Origin: Galeruca laticollis
Taxonomy: Eukaryota; Arthropoda; Insecta; Coleoptera; Chrysomelidae
NCBI GenBank assembly: GCA_963921935.1
Contig: OY998185.1
Location: 4,008,001 to 4,072,000, forward strand
Direction: 5' to 3'
Length of the DNA stretch: 64,000 nucleotides
A program made the translations under genes and the position numbers. Below, in pieces: positions 32,170-44,304 of the stretch. A model generated the notes under the pieces. It saw only the letters and a list, made by a program, of their open reading frames with translations. It made no database searches and was not told the DNA's origin. Positions within the stretch are counted from its first letter, which is position 1, and each line of letters starts with the position of its first letter.

Positions 32170-35100
32170 AGCTACATTCCTTTTCCGAAAAAAAGGAACT
32201 CCCGTACATCGAAATTTCCGCCCCTTCTTTAAAACTCCTAATCGATACAGGCTCTACAAAATCAGTTCTTAACACAAAAATATCTTCCACTTCTTTCCAA
32301 AATGTTATTAAATATGATCCTTTTACCGTCACTTCCATTTTACAAAATTATTCACAAAAGCATAGTGCCACGATCCCTTCATTTCCAGAATTCAAAACTA
32401 CCGAAAAATTGAAGTTTTATTTATTCAAGTTCCATGAAACCTTCGATAGCCTTATTGGTCTCGATAACTTAAAAATCTTCCATGCCCAATTAAATTTTCT
32501 CAAATCAATCCTTACTACGAAACATTCAACCATCCCTATAACATATTATGAAATGAAGAAAATGCAATTCTACTCGATTCAACTTGAAGCAAACTCCATT
32601 AGTCAAGTCAGGTTACCAGTTATACCAAGACAACAAATTCAAGATGTAGTGATAAAGGAAAGCCTTTCTAACGCACAAAACCAACTAGCCTGGACGAAAC
32701 TCCCTAATTTTATCTCAGAGTCAGTAGAATTTGCTATTACCGAACCGATAGATTGTAAGAAGATTAATCTCGAAGAATGTCACATATTTTCGATGATAAC
32801 AACACCAGCACAAAGTACGAAGAATATCATAGACCATCTGATCCAAACGGACCATCTTAATATGGAAGAAAAACAACACATCTTCCGCCTCTGCAGAAAA
32901 TATTCAGATATCTTCCATAAACCAGATACATCTCGCAACATTCCAACGGGTAATGGAAAGAACTCCAAGGTGAAATATTTTTGGTTTATGTGCACGATAT
33001 TATCGTGTTTTCCACATCTCTACAGGAACACATAGTTAATCTCACCAAAATATTCCAACGTCTCCGAGATAGCAGAATGAAAACACAATTAGACAAATGT
33101 GGGTTCCTAATAAAAGAAGTTAGTTTCCTGGGACATATCGTCACCGAACCCTGCCAAAATTAAAGCCATCTCCAATTATCCAACAACTAAGACAACTAAA
33201 GATATGAGAGGAGTCCTAAGACTTTTAGGATACTACAGGAAGTTTATAAAGGACTTCGCAAAAATGACGAAACCTCTAACAACTTGTCTAAAGAAGGATG
33301 CCAAGATCACACATACTTCAGAATTTTTAGAATGCTTCAATACATGCAAAAACCTTTTGATGAACGAACCTTTTCTACAGTACCTGGACTTTACAAGACT
33401 CTTCACTCTAACCACCGACGCTAGCAACTACGCTATAGGAGCAGTGCTTTCCTAAAGACCAGTGGGCAGTGTTAAACCCATAACATTTGCTTCCAGAACG
33501 CTAAACGAGATAGAAACTAAGTATTCAACAATTGAGAAAGAGATGTTAGCTATAGTATGGGGCACTAAATACTTCCGCCCCTAATTATTTGGAAGAAGGT
33601 TTAAAATTCTCTCAGACCACCGCCTGCTTCAGTATCTCTTTTCTTTGAAAGAACCAAACTCCAAACTAGTAAGATGTAGGTCAAAATTGGAAGATTACAA
33701 TTAATTACGAAGTTGTGTATAACAAAGGAAAATTTAAAACCAACGCCGACGCCCTTTCAGGAGTGGAAATACATACCAAAGAATTGTTTGACCTAGCAAA
33801 ATACGTCGATGAAGTGAATAACAAATTAGAATCCCGGATGAAGAAAATGCCTCTTTATATAATAATCCACCCGAGGCCAGACTCTCAGACTTTGTCAACG
33901 AAGATATTCCAGAATGCCCCCTCCCCTATTGAAGAAATACGGGCGAGCTTAGATCAACCCCCTCTACAAATAAACACAGCAATAGAAAACCCTATTTTCG
34001 GCGTCCCTATATTTGAGAGAACACTCAACTACTACAATAACCAAATCGTCTTTAAAACAGTTAATTACAATCCTCGATCTCCAGTAACATTACACATCTT
34101 TCCAAACAAACAACGCATGTACGTCCTACTCTCGAAAAACGATCTAGATCCAGATATTATGAATTTATTTAAGTACCACCTCCAACCAAAAAAGAAATAA
34201 CCATGTCTCTTCGAAAGCGACGAATTATTTAAGCAAATTTGCGAAACCTTCAGGAAAATATTCAAAAACAACGCTTACGACTTAATTAAATGTAACATAC
34301 AGCTGGAAGATGTTAATTCAGAAGAAAAACAAAAAGACCTAATAAAAAACCCATCAGGGCATACCTTATCATAGAGGAAGATCTGAAATAGAACTTCAAA
34401 TAAGAAAACGTTATTTCTGGCCTAATTTGAAGAAGGATATCGAAGACATCGTTAATTTCTGCGATATCTGTGAAGAAAATAAATATCACTGACTTCCACC
34501 AAAACCAAAATTTATGGTCACACCTACACCCACCAAACCATTAGAAATCGTTCATATCGATCTATTCCAATCCAATGGACAGAGGTTCCAACCATAATAG
34601 ATGCATTTTCCAAATATGGACAGGGCTACCCAATAGAAGGAGGAAACGCAGTAAACGTAATTAACGCTTTCCTTACACTTGTAACTCACCACGGATCACC
34701 TTCTATGATAGTTGCAGATAGCGGAACATAATTTAAAAACGGAATCATACATGAATTTCTCGATTATTCCCATAAAATATCCATCCACTACACAACCCCA
34801 GACAGTCCTCAGTCCAACGGTATGATCGAAAGATTTCACTAAACTTTGCTCGAGCACCTAAGAATACTCCGAAACATAAAAACAATGTAATCCATCAAAT
34901 AACAAATGCTATATGCTTTACTAGGCTACAACAACTCCGTCCACTCCTCAACGAAACTAAAACCCATCGAAGTATTAAACGGACAGAGATCCTTTTGACA
35001 TAGATATAAAAAAAAACCTTACTTAACGATTACATAGAACAACATAGTAAGAAATCGAAAGAAATGTATAAGGAGATCAAGGAACACCTTTACGAAAATA

Positions 35101-35200
35101 AAAAAGCCATTATAGAAAACAGAAATAAAACGAGACAAACCCCCATCTCATATAAAGTATTATCAAGTCTATCTCCGGAAACCTAGGCCAGGAAGACGCC
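32170..35200 (+). pseudogene. Pol of the Errantivirus-like element: protease, RT remnant, RNase H, integrase
   Basis: Protease: LLIDTGSTKSVL at about 32230. A linker (32409-32966) ends with the NIPTGNGKNSKV region. Then the sequence jumps straight to FLVYVHDIIVFST (32970-33010), the RT active-site box with H for the first D, so most of RT is deleted at about 32966. RNase H: LTTDASNYAIGAVLS at about 33410 and EKEMLAIVWGTKYF at about 33535. Integrase: a CDIC zinc pair at about 34460, IHIDLF at about 34555, VADSGT at about 34712 and an ERFH box at about 34830. At least eight in-frame stops are spread over these blocks. It is non-functional. Confidence 0.75.
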
Positions 35201-35272
35201 GAAATTTACAATACAGCCACATAAACGCTTCAAACAAATCAAGAGAATATTACAAAAAATGTAAATCATCAC

Positions 35273-36480
35273 ATGAGCTTAAATTTAAGGATTTTGGAAA
35301 AGTTTAATGAAACTGTGACTCTTCTAACACACAACCAAGAAACTATTTTCGAAGAAATAGATCAAATCAGTAAAGAAATTTGCATTCGACTTCAACCACT
35401 ATCTTCAAGCCAGAAATGTACTGAACGAATGGAATATATCCCTCCAAATTATCCTTCAACTCCTGAACTATCTAGAAGAGGCAATCACATTTTCCATACT
35501 AAACACCGTTCACAATAGTGTCTTGAGGAAAGATGAATTAGAATGGTTGGTGACAAAGATGCTAGAACATCACAGCGAAGATCATCTCTTATATACAAAA
35601 TACGAAGACATCCTTAATTATTACGATATAATAAGCGTAGATGAACCACACTATCGTATTTATCCTACACTTTCCGATTTTATATCCTAAAACCTTCACA
35701 TACTACCACCTATTCCCAATACCTACACAAAATTCTACCATAATTATTCCTCCAGAACCGTACCTTTTGGTCAACGAAGATACCTTCCAATACTCCGAAA
35801 TTCCATGCAAAAGAAACAGTGCCGAATATTTATGCAACGAAAAAGTGCTGCAAACAACAACGAAAACCGAAGACTGCATCAACCAGATTCTTCAACTGAA
35901 AAATACAGAAGCATCTTGCAACTATATTCCAGTGCAAATACAGAATACAATCATCAAAAGTCTATTGCAATGTTTACTGGACTACGTAGCAATGTTTACT
36001 GGACCACAAAAATAACAACTAACAGTTCTACAACGAAACTAATGGTTCTGCAAGGAGTGTACCTTATCGAACTTCCACCAAACTGTGAGTTCAGAACACT
36101 AGAACAAAGGTTTATTAATTCCAAAACATCTATCGAGGAAGCATTAACGTTACCACAAATTAAAACAAGCAACGTACTAAAACCAACAAAATTTAAACCA
36201 CTGAAGATGATAGGCCATGTACCCTTAGGCGACCTCCATAAACTCATTAAGCAAGCAAACCAAATGGTACCAATTGAGGCTGAAAGATAGAACGACATCC
36301 ACAATCATTTCTGGATGACTCCCATCTATATAGGCGTTACAATTCTCCTAATTTACAAGAGAAGGGACCAAAGAAAATCCAAACTAACGGAAGGTGAAGA
36401 GAACACCAAAGTTTTGTTCGTCCCTTACAAAACTTCCCCAGTGGAAATATTTTGGCATTTTAAAAAAAAATTGATGAGTG
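35273..36480 (+). pseudogene. Env-like region of the Errantivirus-like element
   Basis: Several open blocks follow integrase: 35273-35518, 35641-36015 and 35805-36290, in different frames, so the gene is broken by shifts and stops. Recognisable features are DEPHYRIYPTLSDF, a Cys-bearing stretch, a block with NCEFRTLEQRFIN, SKTSIEEALTLPQI and, near 36315-36370, a short hydrophobic segment (PIYIGVTILLIYKRR) that fits a C-terminal membrane anchor. The product would be a surface glycoprotein in an intact relative. No signal peptide or furin-type site was identified. Confidence 0.6.
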
Positions 36481-36578
36481 TTGGCTCACACTGTAAGTTG
36501 CAATAGAAATTTTGTTGCTAAAATTGTTTTGAGAATAAAATAACATCAATATGCCGCAACCGAAGTGCTATTGCTTTT

Positions 36579-37270
36579 TTATTTTGTTTGGTAAGCCTTT
36601 AAATTAATTTTTTGTTGACTTTTATAGATGTAAGTCATCACTTGTTCAAACTTGAACAAGACGCTTCTAAGTTTCTTTGACATATAATTTACGTGATGGT
36701 TCCATCTAAGATGAGGGTCTAAATATACGCCTAAATATTTTATTATCTTTACTGGTTTTATAGTGAAATTATTTTCGATGTTTTGTCTGTAATCGGGTAA
36801 GGATGTTTCATAGCTACTGAAAGCTAAGTACATGGTCTTTTCAAAATTTATGGATAGCAGTCGGTTATCAAACCATTTTTTTATTCTCGATAAGTCATGC
36901 TCAACTTTTATTTTTAAATCAAACCAATTTTCGACTTTATAATATATGACTGTGCCGTCGGCAAAACTAATTATTTTTCCAGGTCGTTCTTGTAGATTAT
37001 AAAAAGTAATTGGCCCAACATCGTTCCCTGTGGCATACCACATATATCTCTTTTATCGGCACTTTTGTGGTCTTGAATTTTAACATAGTGACATATGTTT
37101 GATAGGCAGCTCTTTAACAAATTATGTGCTGTACCCCTAATTCCTATTTCTTCTAGCACGTCTAATAAGGTAGAATGGTCCACGGTATCAAACACTTTCC
37201 TCAAATCGAGAAAAGCACCCATTGACGATATATTTTCCAAGCTCTTCCAGAAAACCCTTAAACTCGTCAA
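36579..37270 (-). pseudogene. RT remnant of the rearranged LINE
   Basis: Two overlapping open blocks (37270-36971 and 37043-36579) cover palm and thumb. The YADD-type active site reads FADGT, with the second Asp replaced by Gly, so it is catalytically dead. A one-base shift separates the blocks at about 37010. Similarity to CR1/Jockey-type RTs is clear from the AFLDLRKVFDTVDH and GMPQGTMLG motifs. Confidence 0.75.
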
Positions 37271-37519
37271 TATTTTTTGATATACTACTAATATTCTAAT
37301 GTATCACTTTAAAGTTTTTAAAACCGTTATTGATTGACAAAACTTTAGCTTCGTTAAAAGTCTGAAGATCATAAGTTGATAAATTTTCTATTCTAAAATT
37401 TTCAATGTAAGGGTTCATTATTTAAGATACGTTTTTTAGGGCACGTATGAAAATACAATAATACTAAAACACTTAAAACGAACTACAAAACTAAGTTTAT
37501 AAAACCAAAATTATATTAA

Positions 37520-37860
37520 TCACTTTTTAGATTGCGACCCTTTGCGGGTGATAGGTTTACGTTTATGTTCTGTTACCTCTTGGACTACTGATAATGACGT
37601 TGTCGCAGATGTCTTCTCCTCTATTAGGCTTGGAGTGCTGGGTGCGCTAGTGGGCTTAAGCTTTCCTGAAATAGAGACCCCCACCAGTTCTTCAAGCGTG
37701 TACGGGTTAATTCTTAAAATCAACTTATTTTGCCGTATAAAACACCTTGAATATTCCCCAGTTTTTTGGAATTGAGCTAAATAGGGTTTTAGGTTCTTGT
37801 GGTCTTCTCGTTCTTTTGGTGTTAGGTCGTTAGCAATTGATACTCCTCAACCTGTGATAT
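37520..37860 (-). pseudogene. ORF1 C-terminus of the rearranged LINE
   Basis: Open from about 37860 to TGA at 37520. KEREDHKNLKPYLAQFQK and RCFIRQNKLILRIN match the conserved ORF1 module of insect CR1-like LINEs. The tail is Ser/Thr/Lys-rich (HKRKPITRKGSQSKK). Upstream is a 52-bp tandem duplication that breaks the frame. Confidence 0.6.
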
Positions 37861-37910
37861 TTCTCGCGTTTTTGAATACGGCTTTCTTTTTTAAGTATGA
37901 AAGAAATTCG

Positions 37911-38014
37911 TAGACGTTTCCGATATCAATTGGTTTTATATACACTTTCAAAATGTTATTAATAGACGTTTCCGATATCAATTGGTTTTATATACACTTT
38001 CAAAATGTTATTAA
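37911..38014. repeat. 52-bp tandem duplication in LINE ORF1
   Basis: 37911-37962 and 37963-38014 are identical. Since 52 is not a multiple of three, the duplication shifts the reading frame. Confidence 0.9.
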
Positions 38015-38290
38015 TATCTTGAAAAACGTCCTCAATTTTTAGTTCATGTGTGTCGCTTATTAAACCGAAGATGGCTATATTATTTGATCTTGTTTCTTTC
38101 TTGTTCTTCTACTTTTACTCTTAAAATTTTATTTTCCTCTTCTATATATTTCAACTTTTGTCTCTGTTCTTCTATTTTTAATAACAAGTTGGTTTCGATT
38201 GCATAAATGGCTCGTTTTAGTTCCCTTTTGGAGTTCTGTACTTCGTTTTATTGCCTCTCCTATCAATTTTTAATGGCTGTTTCATCCATT

Positions 38291-38649
38291 CTGGAGCGAG
38301 TTAAATTTATTAAGTATAAAATATACTTTTTAAAAAGATTTTATTAAACTCAGTGATCAGTTACGTTTGAAGTTACAATTATGACTATTTTCTTTTTTAG
38401 TTTACAAAAATGAGGAAATGTATAATAATGCTGAATAGAAGAAAAAATATATGATAACAAAATTATAATAATTGTAAAGAGGATGTCTCCACGTGTTTGC
38501 TGATTAAGATTAAAATTATAAATTCAATAATGTGGGAAACGTCCTGTCAGCAATTTAACAATAATATTAACAGGATGTCTCCATATGACTAGAGTTTTAA
38601 ATTTAATATTTTAGTTTAGTTTTAGTTTTATTTATCAGCCGATTAATTC
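38291..38649. other. Spacer between LINE and Gypsy remnants
   Basis: AT-rich. A word near aggatgtctccac/aggatgtctccat occurs twice (about 38481 and 38572), possibly an old LTR edge. No gene seen. Confidence 0.4.
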
Positions 38650-39782
38650 TTTCACCTATACCCCGCGACAGTTGTGTCCTCTTGGGAGTCGGTATTTCGG
38701 TGTCTCACACCAGCTCGATGTTCGGCCCTAATAAGTTTTTCCTGTGACTGGGGTTATTGGGTAACAGGAGTCCTGGAGAGCTCACACGATCTGCGTACAT
38801 GCCACGCCACCATTCCAGCGTCTGATCTTCTTGGACTTCTTGTCTACCGTCCTTTTTATCAAGTTGACGATCTGGTCAACTATGCTTTCGCCACCTTCTT
38901 CTTGGATGATCCTACCTTTGTTGTATACCGAAGCCTTCATATTCAAGAGCAGCGATCAATGCAACGACCAATGTTTTGTGATGGGCTAAACGATACGTCC
39001 TCTGCATATCGTGGCTAATAAAGGACTCGGTGCCCAAAAATTCCATTATGTTTTCTGGTGCTGATGAATAAGCAAACCGAACTAGTTGGGCAATATCCGC
39101 TTCATATTCTTGAAGGGTCTCGTCACGTTTCCGCCTTTTGTTCTTCAGCTGCAATCGGTACAAGTGTTCTAGATGTTCGTGACCATATCACATGTCCAAC
39201 CTTTTCTTTAGCTGCTCGAAGTCATCCGTTTCTACAAGGGGTATCGTATGAAGTACTTCCAAGGCATCTCCCTGAATCGCAAGTTCACTGCTTTCTTCTC
39301 ATCGGACCAATTATTTCCTCTAGCGGCTGCTTCAAACTGTTTTACATAAATAGTCCACAACGTTTTTTCCCCGTACGTTGGGGCCTTGACTCATGCAAAA
39401 CTGCTATCTTCTATCTTGGTGTTTCTGGCTTACAGGGTTATATATGTTCGATCTTCTTTACTTATTGTGTTTCAATACTTATTGTGTTCCCTGTGTTCTT
39501 AAAGCTGCCATCTTCCTCTCTAACTCCTTGATTTTCTCGTCCAACGTTGTCATCTTATTCTCAATATCCAATTTTAGAGACTAAATTTTTATTTTCAACG
39601 TTAGCAGCAATGTCATTTTTCATTAATAAGATATCAGCAGAAATCTTGTCCATGTTAGCAGAAATATTTTTCATCTTCTCGTCTACATCAAATCCACAGC
39701 AAAAATTGACGAGATTAAGGTGGAAGCCTCGCCATTGAATAAAAATGTCTCTGGATCCAAGCCGTTACTTTTCAGTGCCATT
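38650..39782 (-). pseudogene. Gypsy-type gag, degenerate
   Basis: On the minus strand an ATG near 39782 starts MALKSNGLDPETFLFNGEAS, followed by a coiled-coil-like stretch (SANMDKISADILLMKNDIAA), then shifted blocks. At 39163-38912 the capsid-like sequence is open: NKRRKRDETLQEYEADIAQL, then FAYSSAPENIMEFLG and RTYRLAHHKTLVVALIAALE. This pattern matches Gypsy gags with an A-L-E-(Y/F)-E motif before the zinc knuckle, which is not seen here. Several stops make it non-functional, and pol is absent. Confidence 0.7.
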
Positions 39783-39887
39783 TTGAGTCTTTCTACTCAT
39801 TCTTTTCTTCTTTCCGGATTTTTCCAACTAGTGATTTGCCAATTTTGCTTTTAGTTCCGTCAGTTTCAGATCACTTAGTCTGTTTGC

Positions 39888-40150
39888 AATTTTTACGTAC
39901 CTATTTAATTCTATTACCACACACCTGACACATAGGTAATGTTGTTCTTATTTATTTACATATTTTATCATGATGAGTGGGATAAATTTATATACTCGGT
40001 ATACTTACTTACTCTTAATTTTTACGTACCTATTTAATTATATTACCACACACCTGACACATATGTAATGTTGTTCTTATTTATTTAAATATTTTATCAT
40101 GATGAGTGGGATAAATTTATATACTCGGTATACTTACTAACTCTTAATTT
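39888..40150. repeat. 129-bp tandem duplication (possible LTR part)
   Basis: 39888-40016 and 40017-40145 are nearly identical (acgtacctatttaatt, then ggtatacttact). It lies upstream of the minus-strand gag, where a 5' LTR/leader would be, but LTR ends could not be defined. Confidence 0.85.
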
Positions 40151-41114
40151 ATTAAAGTCTATTCACGCTCTAGGTTAAACTGTAAACTCCCTTACTGGCC
40201 GCAGAAAAATCGGATTTAAGAATCTCTAGACTTCGGTTCCTAATAAAAACACCCCAAAAAATAACATTTCCTAGAAATGTAGCGCACTGGCCATAATTTG
40301 AAATTTGGTAATGATTAATTAGACAGGGCCGGCTTCGAGGACTACAACACTATACCAGGGTTCGATTTCGTAGCAATATTAAAAAATAATGAAAAATATG
40401 AAATATTACATATTACAATAATAAACCGAAAATTGAGCAACACGATCAGATCATATTGAACGTTTACAAAGTAACCCCACACAACAGTGGCGTAGCTAGA
40501 GGGGGGCCCAGGTCCCTCCCCCCTCAATTCCAGTTCTAAAAACCAGAAAATGAGAAAGTAACCTAAGTGAATTTAAAAATTTTCAAATTGCACGTACGCA
40601 CATTAAGAAGTTTATAGTACGCTGGCAACAGTGGCGCCAACCGTTGTTATTGCACAATGTATTAAAATAAAATACATATCCCACTCTCACTCGGTGCTTA
40701 GTGCGCATATGTCGCGGTTGCGTCGAGCGTTGAGCACTGAATTCAAGTTCGTAATTTCGCATTATAAGGCTACATTCGTAATCAATTCGCTGGCCAAGTG
40801 GCACTTTGGCACGCAAGCTAAGCAAATATATTTCAGTGTGATCGTTCACAACGCAATTTGGAGTGGAAGTTGAAGTCGACAAAATTTCTTGCAAGCTGCA
40901 AACTTTGACTTCGACTTGCACTTCGTGTCGGCTATGGGACATGCGCATTAATTTTTGTTATTTGATTTTTGATATATCTGACATATGTTTGATAGTTTGA
41001 CATTTTCATCGAATTGTGTGTTTTTGGTTTGTTTTTCTTGATTTTTCCGTACGACTGATTGATTAAAAAAATAAAATAGAGGAGGAGGACATTACTTATA
41101 CTTTACTTGCAACA

Positions 41115-42474
41115 ATGTTGATTTTGCTTTTAAAAAAAAGGCAACTGTTGACGCAGTTTGGTCTTGGTCAAAGGAACCCTTCAAGGTACAAAAGATGGAG
41201 AGTGCGACCAATTTTAATGGTACGAAAGAAATTCGGGTTTTATGAAAATCTTTTGCAAGAAGCACGTTTAAGTGATCCTTATACATTATTTAATTTCACA
41301 AGGATGTCAGCAGCTAACTTTGATAGACTTTTAAGTATAATGAGCCCACATATTAACAAGAGATCCAACAGAGAACCTATATCTCCAGGGTGCAGGTATG
41401 GGAAATAGATAAATAATAAGTTGCACACACTCTAATGTAACATATTTTAAAAAATATGTATAACTTGAATTTTGTAAGACTTATTTCCATAAAAACAATT
41501 TATGATAGGTACATTTTTTGTTTTAGATTAGCCATACATTAAGGTTTTTGGCTACTGGCGATAGTTATCCAAGTCTCTCATATGGTTTTCGGGTTGGAGT
41601 GTCAACCATTTGTGAAGTAATCAAGGAAACATGTTATGTTATTTGGAATGAGTTACAGCCACAAATTTCACTCGTTTTGACAGAGGATGAGTGGAAAAAT
41701 ATTTCCAAAGACTTTTTATTTCTGTGGTCATTACCAAACTGTCTTGGAGCCATTAATGGCAAGCACATCATTATTCAAGCACCATCCAATACTGGATCCA
41801 TGTATTATAATTATAAAAAATCATTTAGTATCATTCTATTGGCAGTATGTGATGGTAAATATAATTTTACATATGTGGACATTGGTGCATACGGTTCTCA
41901 GAGTAATGGCAGTGTATTAAACAATTCTTCCTTTGGGAAAAAGTTATTCTCAAATGAGCTTAATATACCACCATCACAAGAACCAAGATACTGCCCATCA
42001 AATATGAAAATACCCCATTTTTTTGTGGGCGATGAGGCCTTTCCCTCGTGGGAAAACTTAATGCGGCCATTTAGCAAGCCTAGAACAGGTTTATTAGCAC
42101 GTGATCAAAGAATTTTTAATTATCGACTCTCCAGAGCCAGGCGTGTCATTGAGAATACTTTCGGTATTACTGTGGCACATTTAAGAGTTTTTCATCGGGT
42201 TATAAATGGCAATCCCGAAACTGTAGACAATATTGTGAAGGCTGCAGTGTGTGTTCACAATTTTATTAGAAAAGAGAACAATAACTTTCATATAAGCGAC
42301 GGTGATTTAGATAAGGAAGTTGAAGGCAAAGTCATACCAGGAAGGTGGAGAAATGAAATACCCAAAGAGGGTAGTGCTTTTGGAAATATTCCCATTAGAC
42401 TTGGTGCCAGAAATGCTCCATTTTCAGTTCTGACAATGAGAAAACATGTCAAAAATTATCTAAATGGAGCATGA
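41115..42474 (+). pseudogene. Harbinger transposase (HARBI1-like), single-base deletion
   Basis: Exon 1 (41115-41395) has KRWRVRPI, FGFYENLLQEARLSDP and the FNFTRMSAANFDRLL module to ISPGCR, then a GT donor at 41396. Intron 131 bp. Exon 2 (41527-42474) starts with the codons for LAI, where one base is missing, so the frame hits TAA at about 41540. Thereafter it is fully open: RFLATGDSYPSLSYGFRVG, IGA-type AINGKHIIIQAP (first D replaced by N), YVDIGAYGSQSNGSVL and RRVIENTFGI. The DDE_Tnp_4 order is complete, about 405 aa. The D-to-N change in GAIDGKH and the deletion both argue it is inactive. Confidence 0.88.
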
Positions 42475-43262
42475 GCATGTTTGGCACCATGGCAGTGGGA
42501 AACAATTGATTGAACAAATTAATGTATATCAAATCAAAATTCCTCACTCTCTTAATTTGCTAGAACCTGTGCTAGAAAAATTTTTTTTTTTACAAGTGAA
42601 CAATCGAATAGTTTTCCCGTCTATAATACACTTTTTTTCTGTGAGGGGAAAAACTATGATTTTGTGTCATTATAATTCATATCTACCTTTACTCATGTGT
42701 ATACACGGGAAAAAAGTAATTGCATAAAACGGTATATTTTATTACCTGTTACCAACGTTTTTTCCCGTCATCACCTGAATATTTCCAGGAATACATTACT
42801 TTTAATAAATATATTCATTCGCATAATACCAGAGGTTTAAATAACATATACATAACTAGAACTGTCTATCGTAGTACAATGAACTTCTGTTTCTTAAAGG
42901 CGTCCACAAGTTCAATCAATAGCCCCAGCACTGATAAAAAAATGTACCACTCTTTTTAATTTTAAAATATTAATTAAAGATCATATCCAAAACTTGTAGT
43001 TTATGTTGTATAAATTTTAGAATGTTCTTGTTTAAATTAATTAAATTTAGTATACTTTTATACCACTTGATTAAATCATATTTTTTAAATGAACATAAAA
43101 AATATTTTGCAGTGTTTTATTCACCCTAATAAAAAAAAACAAAACAATCTTTTCCAAACTATATATATAAAATAAAAATAGAACAACTCGAGAAAAGCAT
43201 TTTTTTCGCTTCAGTTTTATGTAATAAAAAAACTTTTACTTCTTTACTTCAGTCTTGTCAAA
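42475..43262. other. Harbinger non-coding interior
   Basis: AT-rich sequence downstream of the transposase stop. No gene seen. Confidence 0.5.
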
Positions 43263-43307
43263 CCGTAGACATGCATGTTTCTGGCTCATTAGCCTTCATC
43301 GGTACGG
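43263..43307 (-). ncRNA. Hammerhead-type ribozyme-like motif (minus unit)
   Basis: Same 45-nt motif on the minus strand (stem I strands 43307-43303 and 43267-43263; core tcatcgg at 43296-43302 as read on plus), including the C at core position 4. Confidence 0.65.
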
Positions 43308-43612
43308 CATAACCAAGAAAAGGTGTTCAACTTGGGAGCAAGGATGTTAATTGAAACATGAGAAAACACAAACAACGGATTTCAACAAGATAACCAAACG
43401 CACATTTGTGCCTTCAAATGGAATATCCCGAGTTTTCAGGACAACAACCAACAGAGACACGGAGGCGTCTATAGCTCTCCTGTCTGAACCTTCCGACCCT
43501 GGAAATAGACAAATAATCAATGGAAAGATGGAAAAATAACGCGTGAAATATAAAACAAAAACAGAATTAGCGGGTATATCACGCAAAAGAGGTTACAGAG
43601 AATGAGTGGTAA

Positions 43613-43650
43613 CCGTAGACATGCATGTTTCTGGCTCATTAGCCTTCATA
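43613..43650 (-). ncRNA. Truncated hammerhead-like motif at the head-to-head junction
   Basis: Matches the motif through stem III, GAAA and stem II, but stem I's 5' strand is replaced by cctcatagcc junction sequence. It cannot close stem I. Its cleavage position is 350 bp from that of 43263-43307. Confidence 0.6.
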
Positions 43651-43909
43651 GCCTCATAGCCTTTTATATTTCACGCGTTATTTTTTCATCTTTCCATTGA
43701 TTATTTGTCTATTTCCAGGGTCGGAAGGTTCAGACAGGAGAGCTATAGACGCCTCCGTGTCTCTGTTGGTTGTTGTCCTGAAAACTCGGGATATTCCATT
43801 TGAAGGCACAAATGTGCGTTTGGTTATCTTGTTGAAATCCGTTGTTTGTGTTTTCTCATGTTTCAATTAACATCCTTGCTCCCAAGTTGAACACCTTTTC
43901 TTGGTTATG

Positions 43910-43954
43910 CCGTACCGATGAAGGCTAATGAGCCAGAAACATGCATGTCTACGG
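43910..43954 (+). ncRNA. Hammerhead-type ribozyme-like motif (plus unit 1)
   Basis: Type I layout: stem I ccgta (43910-43914) with tacgg (43950-43954); core ccgatga (43915-43921), where canonical is CUGANGA, so position U4 is C; stem II ggct/agcc (43923-43926, 43931-43934) with loop aatg; GAAA (43936-43939); tiny stem III inside catgcatg (43940-43947); then UC (43948-43949) before the cleavage site 43949/43950. All other core bases fit the consensus. Confidence 0.65.
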
Positions 43955-44259
43955 TTACCACTCATTCTCTGTAACCTCTTTTGCGTGATATACCCGCTAA
44001 TTCTGTTTTTGTTTTATATTTCACGCGTTATTTTTTCATATTTTCATTGATTATTTGTCTATTTCCAGGGTCGGAAGGTTCAGACAGGAGAGCTATAGAC
44101 GTCTCCGTGTCTCTGTTGGTTGTTGTCCTGAAAACTCGGGATCTTCCATTTGAAGGCACAAATGTGCGTTTGGTTATCTTGTTGAAATCCGTTGTTTGTG
44201 TTTTCTCATGTTTCAATTAACATCCTTGCTCCCAAGTTGAACACCTTTTCTTGGTTATG

Positions 44260-44304
44260 CCGTACCGATGAAGGCTAATGAGCCAGAAACATGCATGTCT
44301 ACGG
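44260..44304 (+). ncRNA. Hammerhead-type ribozyme-like motif (plus unit 2)
   Basis: Identical to the motif at 43910-43954, shifted by 350 bp. The predicted cleavage site is 44299/44300. Cleavage here and at 43949/43950 would free a 350-nt RNA. Confidence 0.65.

Larger units (their letters stand above)
30560..36500 (+). mobile_element. Errantivirus-like Gypsy provirus (gag-pol-env), defective
   Basis: Insect endogenous retrovirus with the order PBS, gag, protease, deleted RT, RNase H, integrase, env-like. Every reading frame has stops. The RT fingers/palm are missing, and no 3' LTR identical to sequence upstream of 30829 is seen after env. The env-like part after integrase separates it from env-less Gypsy elements. 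It cannot move or make particles in this state. Confidence 0.8.
36579..38290 (-). mobile_element. Rearranged LINE (CR1/Jockey-type), ORF1 and partial ORF2
   Basis: On the minus strand the order is: ORF1 tail (about 38000-37520, with IANDLTPKEREDHKNLKPYL and QNKLILRINPYTLEELVG), a short ORF2 start (MNPYIENFRIENLS, then VLSINNGFKNFKV and SISKNIDEFKGFL, 37440-37262), and then RT directly (GAFLDLRKVFDTVDHSTLL, 37225 on). The rest of endonuclease and RT fingers are missing at about 37262, an internal deletion. RT continues GMPQGTMLGQLLF, FADGTVIYY and KYLGVYLDPHLRWNHHV to 36579. The 5' part of ORF1 (38290-38000) is degraded. Confidence 0.7.

Noticed and set aside
36315..36506. Separate small membrane protein
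   Set aside because: Better explained as the anchor end of the broken env-like gene.
43347..44220. Recurring 62- and 79-codon ORFs
   Set aside because: They repeat only because the DNA unit repeats; both strands are open and no domain is seen.
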